Counted from the first letter of the stretch, positions 1 to 8,966 are shown. The stretch: 64,000 nt of DNA from Maribacter stanieri (GCF_900112245.1 NZ_FOYX01000001.1:1351856-1415855), one strand, 5' to 3'. Made by a program: numbers and translations. The notes: generated from the sequence alone by a model not told the origin.

Positions 1-755
1 ACAAATGTGGAGCCTTGAAAATAAATAATTTGCCATACTGGAAGCATTAAATAGCTTAGCCCTTTTGAAGTAATATCTTTTAAAATTGCTTTATCTTTTA
101 TTCCTTTATGTGTTTTGAAAAGACCTATAACTTTTCTTCCTTTTAAGCCATATAATAGTATAAAGACTAGTATTACTATAAATTGGGTGAGTGCAAATTC
201 AATAACCCCGTACCCTAAAACCAAGACCAATAAACCTGTGCCGATTAGAAATGCAGATTTTAAGGTTATCAGATTTATACTTAGTGCTGCTTTTTGTGCT
301 GCTCTGTAATATGCTTCCATTAGCTGCAAGTAGAACATGAGTAATTGTGCAACTATCATGAATGAGACGGCTATTATGGCATCGCTTTTTTCGATTAACG
401 ATTTTTCAAAAACATTGAAATAATCTAAAGCTACAATAGTCAATGCACTGACCAAAATAGCTACAAGAATCATAATTGTAATAATGTAGAAACCAGTTTT
501 GCTTATGCTTGCCGCTTTTTGCTGATCTCCAGATGCATATGTCAATACAAAGCTATTACCTGCTGCAGAACCAAAGCCTAGATTACTGAAAGCCATTACA
601 CTTGGTATAATAGTAAGGGTTAGCCATTCACCGTAATAGGCAGCACCCCATGCCGTAATAAAAAAGGGTACTAAAAATAACTGCTCTACAACCCTAATTA
701 TTTTTTGTAGAATCGAAGCTAAGCCGTTACTTAGTATTCTATTTTTTAAGGCCAT
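1..755 (-). CDS. Oligosaccharide flippase, Wzx-like (partial, C-terminus off the left edge)
   Basis: The frame opens with ATG at 755 and stays open on the minus strand to base 1, giving about 251 residues without a stop. The translation is strongly hydrophobic, with several likely membrane helices separated by short charged loops. It begins MALKNRILSNGLASILQK and contains a segment LGFGSAAGNSFVLTYA, as expected for the N-terminal half of polysaccharide flippases of the MATE/MOP (Wzx) superfamily. Such proteins move lipid-linked repeat units across the inner membrane. It lies 51 bases downstream of the Wzc-like gene on the same strand, which fits an exopolysaccharide operon. The family call rests on hydropathy and context; about half the protein is missing. 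Confidence 0.75.
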   Translation of the reverse strand, partial: MALKNRILSNGLASILQKIIRVVEQLFLVPFFITAWGAAYYGEWLTLTIIPSVMAFSNLGFGSAAGNSFVLTYASGDQQKAASISKTGFYIITIMILVAILVSALTIVALDYFNVFEKSLIEKSDAIIAVSFMIVAQLLMFYLQLMEAYYRAAQKAALSINLITLKSAFLIGTGLLVLVLGYGVIEFALTQFIVILVFILLYGLKGRKVIGLFKTHKGIKDKAILKDITSKGLSYLMLPVWQIIYFQGSTF

Positions 756-806
756 GTATAACTTTTAGTTGTACTAAGATTACAATTAAGGTCTGTTTGT
801 TATTTG

Positions 807-3101
807 CTAGTTATAAGTTTCTTTAGGATCAGTTTCGTTTAATAAAATCATACAATTGTTAAGCTTACTGTTTTTGTAAATATTGTCTACTATACCAATA
901 TGCTCTTTTTTAGTAAAGTCTTTTCTAACTACATAAATGGTGCTATCAACAAAAGGATTTAATGCATAAGCATCAGATACTAAACCAATTGGTGCTGTAT
1001 CTATAATAATTCTGTCAAATTCGCTTTTCAATTCATTAATTAAAATTCCGACACGTTCATGTAATAATGTAGTGCTAATTTGCCCTATTACCATACCAGA
1101 TCCCATTAACTTTAAATTCTTTATTTCATTGTAATTTTGAAATAATGAATCTTTGTCTATTCCTTTTTTAATGATGAAATCGGTCACACCTATCTTTTCA
1201 TCCAAATTAAAGCAACTCATTAAAGTAGGTTTTCTTAGATCTAAAGAAAGTAAAGCTACTTTTTCTCCTATAGAAGCTAGAGACAAGGCTAAATTAGAGG
1301 CGATAAAAGTTTTTCCTTCACCTTTAACAGAAGAGGTTATCAGAATAGTCTGGTTTTGTTGATCATGTTTTAGATATTCTAAATTAAAGCGTAGTAGTCT
1401 AAACAATTCTAAGGTATGAGATTGTTCTTCACGTTCTTCTTGTTTAGCAACGATTAATTTGGAACCTGAATGTTTTGATATTTCACCAACTACGGGAGTT
1501 TCTGTTAGATTGTTAATTTCTTCAATAGAAGTTATTTGAGTATTAAATGCATTCTTGAAATATATTGCTGAAATAGGTAGAAAAAGACCTAATAACAAGC
1601 CTGCTAAATAAGTCAGTTTTTTATTAGGACTAATTGGGTAGATACCCGCTTTTGGTCGATTAACAACTCTTGTAGAAGAAGCTGGCACAGCTAATGATAA
1701 TACTTCTTCTTCTCTTTTTTGTAGTAGATAAAGATAAAGACCTTCTTTAGTGCTTTTGTCTCTACTAATAGTTAATAATTGTTTTTCCATACCAGGTACT
1801 CGTGCTAATTGAGCGTCATATCTATTTGCATTATCTTGTAGATTACGTTGAGCCAAAGAAAGCCCATTTTTAGAACTTTGCACATTTCGTAATATCGATT
1901 GACGAAGATTCGAAAGATTGGCATCAAGCTTTACAATCATTGGGTTAGAGGTAACTGCTGATTGAGATAGATTTTGACGTTCTACTAGAGTAGAATTATA
2001 AGTGCTTATTTGATCTGTAAGTGTTCTGTCATTAATTGAAAACCCACCCCCTATTGAATTTTCAATGGTACTGTTTAATAATGTTTGTTCAATTTGACTT
2101 AAAATATTTATTTGGCTTTGATAGTCGGAGGCCTTTTCTTTATAGTCATTAGCTTGTTTTATATAGCTGTCAGCATTGCTAGCAACATCGGTAACAACAT
2201 TTTTAGTTTTAAAGTCAACAACAGATTTTTCTACATTTTCAATTTCGCCAGATAATAATTTAAGTCGATTGTCAATAATTTTGATAGTATTTTCAGCTAA
2301 TTCATTCTCGTATTTTATAGTTCTTTTTATGTAAGTGTCAATCAACTTAGAAAGAATGTCTTCGCCTTTAGTTTTATGAGACGAAACAAATGTCATTCTA
2401 AGGAGACTGCCAGTGTCATTATCAGGATATACACTTAGGTTATTTAAGTATTCACCTACTAATTTTTCTTTATCAGCTAAGACAAAGATCATTGGGTCAA
2501 ATTCCGTAATATTTCTTACTTCAGGTTTTTTTAAAACTGTAATTGTACCGTATTTTGTTTTTATGGTTTCACCGAAAGCATGTGTGCTGGTAATTTTTTC
2601 TTTCTCAAATTCTGTTTTCAATTCGTATGAAGTCTCATCAATAAAAATTAAATCAATGAAGAGGTCATAGGGTACTATATCAGTGTTTTCATCAACTAAG
2701 ATTTGAACAGGTACATCTTCACCATAAATTTCTACATCCTTTATGCTCCCTTTATGATAAAATTTAATGTTGAAAAAATTATCTGTGATTACTTCCTCCA
2801 TGATACCAGAAGATGTGATAATGCCAATTTCATCTTCTAAACTTTGTGAAGTTTTAATTAAGCCAAAATCTCGAAAACCTTCAATATCTCCAGTATTTTT
2901 TCCAGCACTGCTGTTTTTTAGGAAAATGGTACTGTTAATTTCATATTGGTTTACTGCTTTATATCTTAAGTATAGAAAAACAAGTGCTAAACAAATGATA
3001 ATTGAAATTGTAATAAGCAGCCAGTGTTTGAAATAGGACTTAAAAACTTGACCTAAATTTTTATTCTCAGAAGTTTTTAAATCAAAATTGATATCATTCA
3101 T
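807..3101 (-). CDS. Polysaccharide co-polymerase / BY-tyrosine autokinase, Wzc-like
   Basis: A 764-aa fused chain-length regulator and bacterial tyrosine kinase. A first membrane helix lies at about residues 27-46. A large Wzz-type periplasmic region with coiled-coil stretches follows, with a second helix at about 495-515. The cytoplasmic CapB-like ATPase has Walker A (SSVKGEGKT, about 585-595), Walker A' (LLSLDLRKP) and Walker B (RIIIDTAPIGLVSDA). The family controls polymer length and export of capsule or exopolysaccharide through phosphorylation cycles. Oddly, the C-terminus (NETDPKETYN) has one tyrosine instead of the usual cluster. It sits between the sugar transferase and the flippase on the same strand. 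No Wza-type export gene is seen nearby. Confidence 0.9.
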   Translation of the reverse strand: MNDINFDLKTSENKNLGQVFKSYFKHWLLITISIIICLALVFLYLRYKAVNQYEINSTIFLKNSSAGKNTGDIEGFRDFGLIKTSQSLEDEIGIITSSGIMEEVITDNFFNIKFYHKGSIKDVEIYGEDVPVQILVDENTDIVPYDLFIDLIFIDETSYELKTEFEKEKITSTHAFGETIKTKYGTITVLKKPEVRNITEFDPMIFVLADKEKLVGEYLNNLSVYPDNDTGSLLRMTFVSSHKTKGEDILSKLIDTYIKRTIKYENELAENTIKIIDNRLKLLSGEIENVEKSVVDFKTKNVVTDVASNADSYIKQANDYKEKASDYQSQINILSQIEQTLLNSTIENSIGGGFSINDRTLTDQISTYNSTLVERQNLSQSAVTSNPMIVKLDANLSNLRQSILRNVQSSKNGLSLAQRNLQDNANRYDAQLARVPGMEKQLLTISRDKSTKEGLYLYLLQKREEEVLSLAVPASSTRVVNRPKAGIYPISPNKKLTYLAGLLLGLFLPISAIYFKNAFNTQITSIEEINNLTETPVVGEISKHSGSKLIVAKQEEREEQSHTLELFRLLRFNLEYLKHDQQNQTILITSSVKGEGKTFIASNLALSLASIGEKVALLSLDLRKPTLMSCFNLDEKIGVTDFIIKKGIDKDSLFQNYNEIKNLKLMGSGMVIGQISTTLLHERVGILINELKSEFDRIIIDTAPIGLVSDAYALNPFVDSTIYVVRKDFTKKEHIGIVDNIYKNSKLNNCMILLNETDPKETYN

Positions 3102-3218
3102 CTTTATGGATATGTCTTTTTAATGCAAACTTAGAATTTGCCTTGGTATAATGCACAAACAAGTTCTTATGCATTTGTTATTTTGTTGATAATAAATGTA
3201 GTGAAGTTTTGAGCAATT

Positions 3219-4565
3219 TTAATACGCATTCTTATCAGCAACAAAGATATTGGTAACGGTGCGTATAATTATTTGAATATCTAATAGTATAGACCATTTT
3301 TCCATATAAAATATGTCATAACGAACCCTATTTATAATATCAGATTTATGTATAATTTCACCTCTATATCCTTTAACTTGTGCTAATCCGGTAATACCAG
3401 GTTTTAAAAAATGACGTACCAGATATTTTTCTACGGAAGTTTCATATTGCCTGGTATGTAATTCCATATGTGGTCTTGGGCCTACAATACTCATATCACC
3501 CTTTAATACATTAAAGAATTGTGGTAATTCATCAATACTAGTCTTTCGTAATATTCTACCTAGTTTGGTAATACGCATGTCATTTTTGGTAGCCATTTTC
3601 GTGTCGCTATCCTTATTTTTAGCCATAGATCTAAACTTATAGCACCAAAAGGTATTCTTGTTAACACCATGTCTTTTTTGTTTAAAAAACAGCGGTCCCT
3701 TTGAATCTAGTTTCATTAAAATGAATACGACTGGAATTAACCAAGATAGCACAAAAAGTATAGCAAAAGAAGAAAATATTATGTCAAAAATTCGCTTGAG
3801 AAGGTTTGAGTATTCTAAGTCTAAAGGTGAGGCCCTTAAATTTAATACGGGTACAGAATCGTACAACTCTATTGACATGGCTCTAGAAAACAACTCTTTA
3901 TTATCGGGTATTATTTTTATTTTTTTTAGGCTGTTATCTGCAATATTCATAAGATGCTTAATCTCATCTTTACTTAAGCGAGAGGCTAAACAATATACTT
4001 CTTCAACATTATTCTTGAATATGTAGTCATAACTGTTTTCAATAGTACCTAAGTATGTAGGACTATTGGATTCAGAATTATCAAAATAGCCCATATATCT
4101 GTAGCCATATTTAGGGATATCAAAAATGCGTCGAATTTTTTTGAGGTTCTTATCTCTGCCTATAACCACCGTTCTTGTATGAACATATTCTTTGGTTCTG
4201 ACAAGATTTCTGGACCAGTAGAAAATTATTCTAAATAACATTAGTAATGAGCAGATTACAAGATAAACCAAGAACAGGTATTGCCAAGAATATGAGTAGG
4301 GTTTCAAAAATGCAAAGGATGTAAAATAGACTAAACCAAATAGTAAATAAAGTTTAAAGAAATTTTTAAGGCTTTGACCAAAACTTTCTCTTCTTGCAGT
4401 AGGATAAAAATCTAAACTATAGGTAATCAAAAACCATGATATATTTAAAAAAATAATACTGAAAGTGTTTAAATAGGTTGCAGGCGTTAAAGCATATAAA
4501 GTTATATTAACAATCAAAATATGTGCTAAAAACGATAGTGGAATAACAAAAAATGACTTTTTCAA
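3219..4565 (-). CDS. Undecaprenyl-phosphate sugar-1-phosphate transferase (WcaJ/EpsL-type)
   Basis: A 448-aa polyprenyl glycosylphosphotransferase that should start repeat-unit synthesis by moving a sugar-1-phosphate onto undecaprenyl phosphate at the inner membrane. The first about 130 residues contain four hydrophobic helices. A Rossmann-like middle region (VVIGRDKNLKKIRRIF) follows. From about residue 265 comes the catalytic domain, with a membrane segment after KRIFDII, then the core motifs KQKRHGVNKNTFWCYKFRSM, TSIDELPQFFNVLKGDMSIVG and GPRPH. The length is typical for the family. It is the first structural gene after the UpxY-like gene and its long leader, and lies 117 bases before the Wzc-like gene. 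The sugar specificity cannot be read from the sequence. Confidence 0.92.
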   Translation of the reverse strand: MKKSFFVIPLSFLAHILIVNITLYALTPATYLNTFSIIFLNISWFLITYSLDFYPTARRESFGQSLKNFFKLYLLFGLVYFTSFAFLKPYSYSWQYLFLVYLVICSLLMLFRIIFYWSRNLVRTKEYVHTRTVVIGRDKNLKKIRRIFDIPKYGYRYMGYFDNSESNSPTYLGTIENSYDYIFKNNVEEVYCLASRLSKDEIKHLMNIADNSLKKIKIIPDNKELFSRAMSIELYDSVPVLNLRASPLDLEYSNLLKRIFDIIFSSFAILFVLSWLIPVVFILMKLDSKGPLFFKQKRHGVNKNTFWCYKFRSMAKNKDSDTKMATKNDMRITKLGRILRKTSIDELPQFFNVLKGDMSIVGPRPHMELHTRQYETSVEKYLVRHFLKPGITGLAQVKGYRGEIIHKSDIINRVRYDIFYMEKWSILLDIQIIIRTVTNIFVADKNAY

Positions 4566-5106
4566 TTTGCTAAGGATAAAGTTTGATTAAGGACGGTAAT
4601 CTTGCGACTATAATAGGCTTTAAAATATAAATATGGAATTTATTCTATTGGCTACTTTATGAAAAAGGGATATGGATTCTTTATTAAGAAAATATCTGAA
4701 TTTTTAAAATAGGATATAGCGCTCCGCATCGTAAGCCCCATTTTCTAGAACCTACCTTAGGTGTGCATTTTAAAAACGAAGTATACCTAATACTTCATTA
4801 AACTTTTACGGGGGAGTAAATTGCAGGAACAAACTTAAGTAGCATAAAGTTACATTCCAAAAAATATCGATAACGAAATAGGGATTTATGAAAAAGAAAT
4901 TTTAAATCTCTATTTACGTGTACTTTGGTATAAATTGATAATTAATATTGTCATTTTCTAAGTGTAATTTTTAAATTGATTAGGATGAGATAAAGATTGA
5001 TATGCTGTGATGCATTTAGTTCTCAACAAAGGATAAAAAGTAAAATATTTTGAAATAATATGAATGGTTTTAAAAAGGTGTCATAACTATACGTGGAGAT
5101 GAAAAC
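4566..5106 (-). promoter_or_regulatory. Long untranslated leader between the NusG-like gene and the exopolysaccharide genes
   Basis: No convincing gene is present in these 541 bases. The region is AT-rich with a locally GC-richer block at about 4715-4770. It holds a terminator-like hairpin (4772-4796, listed separately) and a smaller stem-loop at 4750-4762 (ACCTA stem, CCT loop). UpxY-family proteins are known to act on the 5' leader of their own polysaccharide operon, so an attenuation region here is plausible. That link is inferred from gene order and the hairpins. Confidence 0.45.
4772..4796 (-). terminator. Terminator-like hairpin in the exopolysaccharide leader
   Basis: On the minus strand the sequence GAAGTATTAGGTATACTTC forms a perfect 7-bp stem with a 5-base loop, and GTTTTTA follows directly. 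It lies about 210 bases before the sugar transferase start and downstream of the NusG-like gene. This is where an attenuator relieved by that protein would be expected. The stem is AT-rich, so its strength is uncertain. Confidence 0.45.
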
Positions 5107-5586
5107 TTATGCCAAATCTCTAATTTTCATATTAAGAACAATACCCATACCTTCAAGAACCAGTCTTACGCGTTTTTTACCTACTTCTATGACTTCGGCT
5201 TTTTGGTCTTTTAACGCCCCATATTTAATGGCAACTTTGTCTCCTGATTCTAATTTGCATAGACTGTAGTTTTCTACCGTATCATTAGATAACCACTTTT
5301 TTAGTGTCTCCATCTCTATATCTCGCACAACGGCAGGTTTGCCAAGCCAGTACAAGTATCGTACAACACCGGGTACTTCAAATACTTTCTTTCGATCTAA
5401 TTCTGCGATTTGTACAAATACATAGGATTTGAATAAGGGAGCTTCAATAGTTTTTTTTCGGTCACTCCATTGTTTAACCTCCTTAACCATCGGGCAGTAG
5501 ACTTCAATTTTATGACTCAATAGTCTTTCTGCTACCTTTTTTTCATTCTTAGGTTTTACATAAAGTACATACCAGTTTTTCAACAT
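5107..5586 (-). CDS. NusG-like transcription antiterminator, UpxY family
   Basis: A 159-aa NusG paralogue. The N-terminal NGN domain begins NWYVLYVKPKNEKKVAERL, continues with CPMVKEVKQWSDRKK and APLFKSYVFVQI, and ends at about residue 105 after GVVRYLYWLGKPA. The C-terminal part, GDKVAIKYGALKDQKAEVIEVGKKRVRLVLE (here interrupted only by wording, residues about 118-148), looks like a KOW domain. Specialised NusG proteins of this kind in Bacteroidota ride RNA polymerase and prevent early termination in one polysaccharide operon. It is the first gene of the minus-strand exopolysaccharide block, with a 541-base leader after it. It is a specialised paralogue rather than housekeeping NusG: no ribosomal protein or secE genes are near. 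Confidence 0.88.
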   Translation of the reverse strand: MLKNWYVLYVKPKNEKKVAERLLSHKIEVYCPMVKEVKQWSDRKKTIEAPLFKSYVFVQIAELDRKKVFEVPGVVRYLYWLGKPAVVRDIEMETLKKWLSNDTVENYSLCKLESGDKVAIKYGALKDQKAEVIEVGKKRVRLVLEGMGIVLNMKIRDLA

Positions 5587-5828
5587 AAATATAGATAAGG
5601 GATTCTCTAATATGGTAACTATTTTTTTGCTGTTGTAGTATTTTAGAAGCTCTAAAATAAGAATTTTGCATTCATACAGGTATTGTTAAAGGTTAATGAG
5701 TTAATTATAGTTTTTTAAAGTTAGTACAGAATATTTAAGCATAAATACAATATGTAAGAAAAAGATTACTTTAAAATATACTATTTTAGTATTGGTGTCG
5801 TTTTATACTAAACCCCAAATCAATACTT

Positions 5829-6095
5829 ATGACATTTTTAAGCCTATTCAAATCTGTGGTCTTTAAAGAAAATACTGTAACACTATCTGAAACTGAAGTT
5901 TCTAACGAGTTAAATCTATTGTTGAACGATTTAACTATCGACAGTCAAAAAGATGAAGAATTTTCTAGTGCTCGTATAAGTGACGAATCTGTATTTGAGG
6001 TTTCTGATCGAGAAAGACAAATTGAAGAAAACCAAATTCTATATGCTCAAATAATGAATGAGAGAATGCTAAGAACCAAGAGGAAATTGATTTAA
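5829..6095 (+). CDS. Small hypothetical protein (88 aa)
   Basis: I do not recognise this protein. It is a short acidic, soluble chain without a signal peptide or membrane segment. The first ten residues are hydrophobic-leaning (MTFLSLFKSVV), and the C-terminal third (RERQIEENQILYAQIMNERMLRTKRK) is likely helical. It stands alone on the plus strand between the divergent antiterminator gene and the accessory region, and a hairpin with a T-run follows 58 bases after its stop. Codon composition looks like the neighbourhood, so it is probably expressed. Its role is unknown. Confidence 0.55.
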   Translation: MTFLSLFKSVVFKENTVTLSETEVSNELNLLLNDLTIDSQKDEEFSSARISDESVFEVSDRERQIEENQILYAQIMNERMLRTKRKLI

Positions 6096-6152
6096 ATCTT
6101 TTAAGTTACTCATCCAATATTACTTTAAGCAAAGCTAAAATTATTTATATAC

Positions 6153-6186
6153 GCAAAAAGCTCTCAATTTCTTGAGGGCTTTTTTA
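6153..6186. terminator. Bidirectional terminator hairpin (first copy of a duplicated element)
   Basis: GCTCTCAA-TTTC-TTGAGGGC forms an 8-bp stem with one G.U pair. It has A5 on the left and T6 on the right, so it can stop transcription in both directions. It suits the 88-aa gene on the plus strand and the decayed tRNA on the minus strand. An almost identical copy lies at 6549-6578. Confidence 0.7.
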
Positions 6187-6192
6187 GTTTTG

Positions 6193-6268
6193 GATCTCGG
6201 TAGAGTCATGACATGTAGGAACTCGAACCCTCGACCCTCTCGGCTGAGCTGAGATATGTATTCTAAGC
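6193..6268 (-). pseudogene. Decayed tRNA-like relic
   Basis: Read on the minus strand, the segment keeps a T-loop-like GGGTTCGAGT. It also keeps a stretch matching the intact tRNA-Asp (plus-strand forms: CTCGAACCC, CGACCC and TATTCTAA appear in the same order in both). The acceptor ends no longer pair and the anticodon arm is disrupted. It is followed by a terminator identical in form to the one behind the tRNA-Asp fragment at 6579. It is best read as a dead tRNA gene, probably of Asp type. Confidence 0.4.
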
Positions 6269-6272
6269 TATT

Positions 6273-6530
6273 TTATAAGGATAGGTTTTTGCTTGAAAAG
6301 CCACAGTAAATATTGTTTATGTTGTTTTTTAACATATTCTCTTTTATAAGCGCTTCTTTATTAGGATCTAATTCTTCTGCATAAACCAGTTTCCACGGTC
6401 TTTTGTTTTTGGTATAAGTGGTTTAGCCTTTATTATGTTGTTCTAATCTCAATATGTAGTTTGTAGAATATCCTTTGTAGTAGACATCATGCGAAATAGA
6501 ATAAATAATGTAAACGTAGTGGTTGGTCAT
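6273..6530 (-). pseudogene. GIY-YIG nuclease family protein, broken by a nonsense codon
   Basis: The minus-strand frame from ATG at 6530 reads MTNHYVYIIYSISHDVYYKGYS, the GIY-YIG core of small UvrC-like nucleases common in Bacteroidota. It continues LRLEQHNKG and then meets a TAA at codon 36. The same frame goes on with TYTKNKRPWKLVYAEEL, the expected next family motif, and a final helix region, ending at TAA 6273-6275. Total length without the stop would be 85 residues, typical of the family. Because the frame is intact on both sides, one point mutation explains the break. It lies between the two duplicated terminators, so it may be cargo of an old insertion. Confidence 0.75.
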
Positions 6531-6548
6531 AAAACAGTTTATAAACGA

Positions 6549-6578
6549 AAAAAGCTCTCAATTTCTTGAGGGCTTTTA
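6549..6578 (-). terminator. Terminator hairpin (second copy of the duplicated element)
   Basis: The same GCTCTCAA-TTTC-TTGAGGGC hairpin as at 6153-6186, with T6 on the minus strand. It lies directly behind the 16-base tRNA-Asp 3' fragment, as expected if it was the original terminator of a tRNA-Asp gene before an element inserted. Confidence 0.7.
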
Positions 6579-6881
6579 GCGGTCTGGACGGGACAAATAC
6601 CAATTAAAATTGGATTTGGACATTGCATAAAATACTGTGAAGATGATAATTAGGAATAAGATAATAGCAAAAGCTATCTGGGTGTCTTTAAGGTAGTACC
6701 ATGTATTGATTCGCTTCTTGAATTTACCAAAAGCGTCGAGCCAATCTATTATTTTATCTATTAAGTTCAACCTTAAAGAAGTTATAGCTTGAACTAAAAT
6801 TAATGAAAAGAAAATTGGGCTTTTAGAATTGTTGTACCTGTTAAAAAAATAAGCCTCACAATTGCTTAAAAGACTTATCAT
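6576..6881 (-). CDS. Hypothetical membrane protein ending inside the attachment repeat
   Basis: A 101-aa open frame with a clear hydrophobic segment near the C-terminus (IAFAIILFLIIIFTVFYAM, about residues 69-87) and a weaker one near residues 23-38. I do not recognise a family. The last residues (LSRPDR) are encoded by the tRNA-Asp 3' repeat, so the stop codon lies in sequence outside the putative island. The frame was therefore formed or truncated by integration. It may be a remnant instead of a working gene. Confidence 0.35.
   Translation of the reverse strand: MISLLSNCEAYFFNRYNNSKSPIFFSLILVQAITSLRLNLIDKIIDWLDAFGKFKKRINTWYYLKDTQIAFAIILFLIIIFTVFYAMSKSNFNWYLSRPDR
6579..6594 (-). repeat. 16-base direct repeat of the tRNA-Asp 3' end (candidate attachment site)
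   Basis: GCGGTCTGGACGGGAC is identical to 17186-17201, the 3' end of the intact tRNA-Asp (acceptor strand, discriminator and part of the T-arm) plus one flanking base. Both copies have the same orientation. The intact tRNA with a distal copy of only its 3' end is the classical footprint of tRNA-targeted integration. No integrase was found in between. Confidence 0.7.
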
Positions 6882-7100
6882 TTATTTGGTGATCTAGAAT
6901 GGAATTGGTTTATTTTTTCAAGAACTAATATTAAAGACCTACAAATATTAGATTTTCATTATAGTTTTAACTTCACAATACGAAACTTTTATTACCCTAC
7001 AATTTTATCGGGAAACCATTTTGCTTTAAAAGCTTATTCTGGGTTTTTAACGATTAATCTTGCAAACGTTCAAACTAAATATGATTTTTGAATTGTTTAA

Positions 7101-8966
7101 ATGAAAATTATTGCCATGAAATTTCAGCTAATTGTTCTCTTAATACTTACTTTTTTATCCTGTAGTGAGCCTGAAGAAATTATTTCAGAGCCAGACAACC
7201 CAATAATCGCCGAAGAACCTAAAGAACAGGAACTAACTGAGAGTCAAAACGACTCTTTAACCATAAACTCTGTTTTTCCACAACTTGCAGATTTAGGAGA
7301 TACTTTAAATTTAAAGGGTAAAAACTTTAGCAGAGATGTGCGCTTAACTTTAGGCTATAAACAATTGAAAATTCTTTTCAACAATGACAGTATAATTCAA
7401 TTTGAACTACCCTATTTTGGCTTTGAGCCAGATAGCCTAAATATCAAAATAGACAATCGTGATACGATAATCGATTATAAAAACGCCTTTCAACTATATC
7501 TTCCGGAAATTGATTCAATACCGAGTAACTTTGGACTTAAGGACACCGTAGTAGTTTATGGAAAACACCTAACCAATCAACCAGAGGCAAGAGACGGAAT
7601 TATTGAACTTAACAATAATAGAATTAGTGTGTTAGATCATAACAAAGATTCTATTCGGTTTATTCTACCGTACAACGTAAACAAACATGAGAATAACTTG
7701 CTACTTAAAGCTCAATTGCGAGAATTATCAAAAGAGAAAGCTGTTATCATACAAGATCCAGTTATTTCAGGAGTTTCTAAGGATAGTCTGTTGATTGGAG
7801 AAAGTATAACTATTTACGGTTCTAATTTTTTTGAATTCAAAGATTATTTACATGAAGTATATATTGGTGAAAAACGAGCAGAAATCGAACAAGTTTATGG
7901 GGATTCTATAATTGTAAAAGTTCCATTGGGACCTTATGAAGATCGAGATATTGATGTTGTAACAGTTAAAGTCGTCGATAAAGAGGTGACCCAAGATTTA
8001 GGCCTATATTTAAAGAACATCTGGTATTTATACGGATACAAGAGAAACGGTGAAATCTCTAGAACTGCAGGTCTTGCGCAAATCTCTAACGAAAGTTTCT
8101 ACCACGATAATGCATATTACTTTAGTGTTTATGACTATGATGATAAGGTTGTGAATTCTACACCAAATAACTACCGTCTTTATAAATATACACCTGAAAA
8201 TAACACTTGGGAGAAACAAATTGATATTCCTCTTTCCGTTGCCGGGAGACCCGAGCAAATCCAAATATTTCCGAAAGCTAATGGAGAGCTGTATTTATAT
8301 GTCAATAGAGAGTTTGATAATTTTTACAAATATAATTTTTTAAATGGAGAGTTATTGAAACTTGAAGATTTCGATTATGACTCATATTTAGGAGATGTTA
8401 TAGGATTTTATCAAAATGATAGTTTTTATTTTGGTGGTGGGTATGCAAATAAATTTTCTGGTACTTCAGTTTTTAAAAATAGAAAATTTTGGAAGTATTC
8501 AGAAGTGATGGACTCTTGGACGAATATTTCTGAAATACCTGATGTGCCAGGACAATATCAATATTCATCTTATTCGAATTATTTTGAAAATAATGGTAAG
8601 ATTTATATCTGTAATGGAGATAAGGCTTATGAAACCTGGGAGTTTACGCCTGATGAAACCTGGGTACGGAAGGCTGATTTAAACAATCCAATTAGTCAAA
8701 CAGTGTTTACACAGATTGGGGATAAAGGTTTCTTCTACCATTATTTGGATAGATTGTTTTATGAGTATGATATAACAAATGATATATGGTCAAGGAGGGA
8801 GGCGCTTAAAGTGGAAGGGTATAATCTGTATAGAGAAACCATGTTTGTCCATGATGGATACGTTTATCTTGTTGGGTCACAAAATAGTTATACTCCGGAT
8901 TATACTGATTTTTTCAATTATGATCATATTATTTTACGAACTGAAATTTCAAACTTTACCAATTAA
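7101..8966 (+). CDS. Surface lipoprotein with IPT/TIG repeats and Kelch-like propeller
   Basis: A 621-aa lipoprotein. The signal peptide MKIIAMKFQLIVLLILTFLSC ends at a relaxed Bacteroidota lipobox (Cys21); ATG at 7116 is an alternative start giving a shorter signal. Three IPT/TIG-like Ig modules follow (for example SVFPQLADLGDTLNLKGKNF, IDSIPSNFGLKDTVVVYGKH and GVSKDSLLIGESITIYGSNF) up to about residue 290. The C-terminal half has Kelch-like blades with YKYTPENNTWEK, FWKYSEVMDSWTN and FYEYDITNDIWSR. The protein is probably cell-surface exposed and may bind a ligand or another protein. The next gene encodes a paralogue starting one base after this stop, so the two are co-translated. Confidence 0.8.
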   Translation: MKIIAMKFQLIVLLILTFLSCSEPEEIISEPDNPIIAEEPKEQELTESQNDSLTINSVFPQLADLGDTLNLKGKNFSRDVRLTLGYKQLKILFNNDSIIQFELPYFGFEPDSLNIKIDNRDTIIDYKNAFQLYLPEIDSIPSNFGLKDTVVVYGKHLTNQPEARDGIIELNNNRISVLDHNKDSIRFILPYNVNKHENNLLLKAQLRELSKEKAVIIQDPVISGVSKDSLLIGESITIYGSNFFEFKDYLHEVYIGEKRAEIEQVYGDSIIVKVPLGPYEDRDIDVVTVKVVDKEVTQDLGLYLKNIWYLYGYKRNGEISRTAGLAQISNESFYHDNAYYFSVYDYDDKVVNSTPNNYRLYKYTPENNTWEKQIDIPLSVAGRPEQIQIFPKANGELYLYVNREFDNFYKYNFLNGELLKLEDFDYDSYLGDVIGFYQNDSFYFGGGYANKFSGTSVFKNRKFWKYSEVMDSWTNISEIPDVPGQYQYSSYSNYFENNGKIYICNGDKAYETWEFTPDETWVRKADLNNPISQTVFTQIGDKGFFYHYLDRLFYEYDITNDIWSRREALKVEGYNLYRETMFVHDGYVYLVGSQNSYTPDYTDFFNYDHIILRTEISNFTN

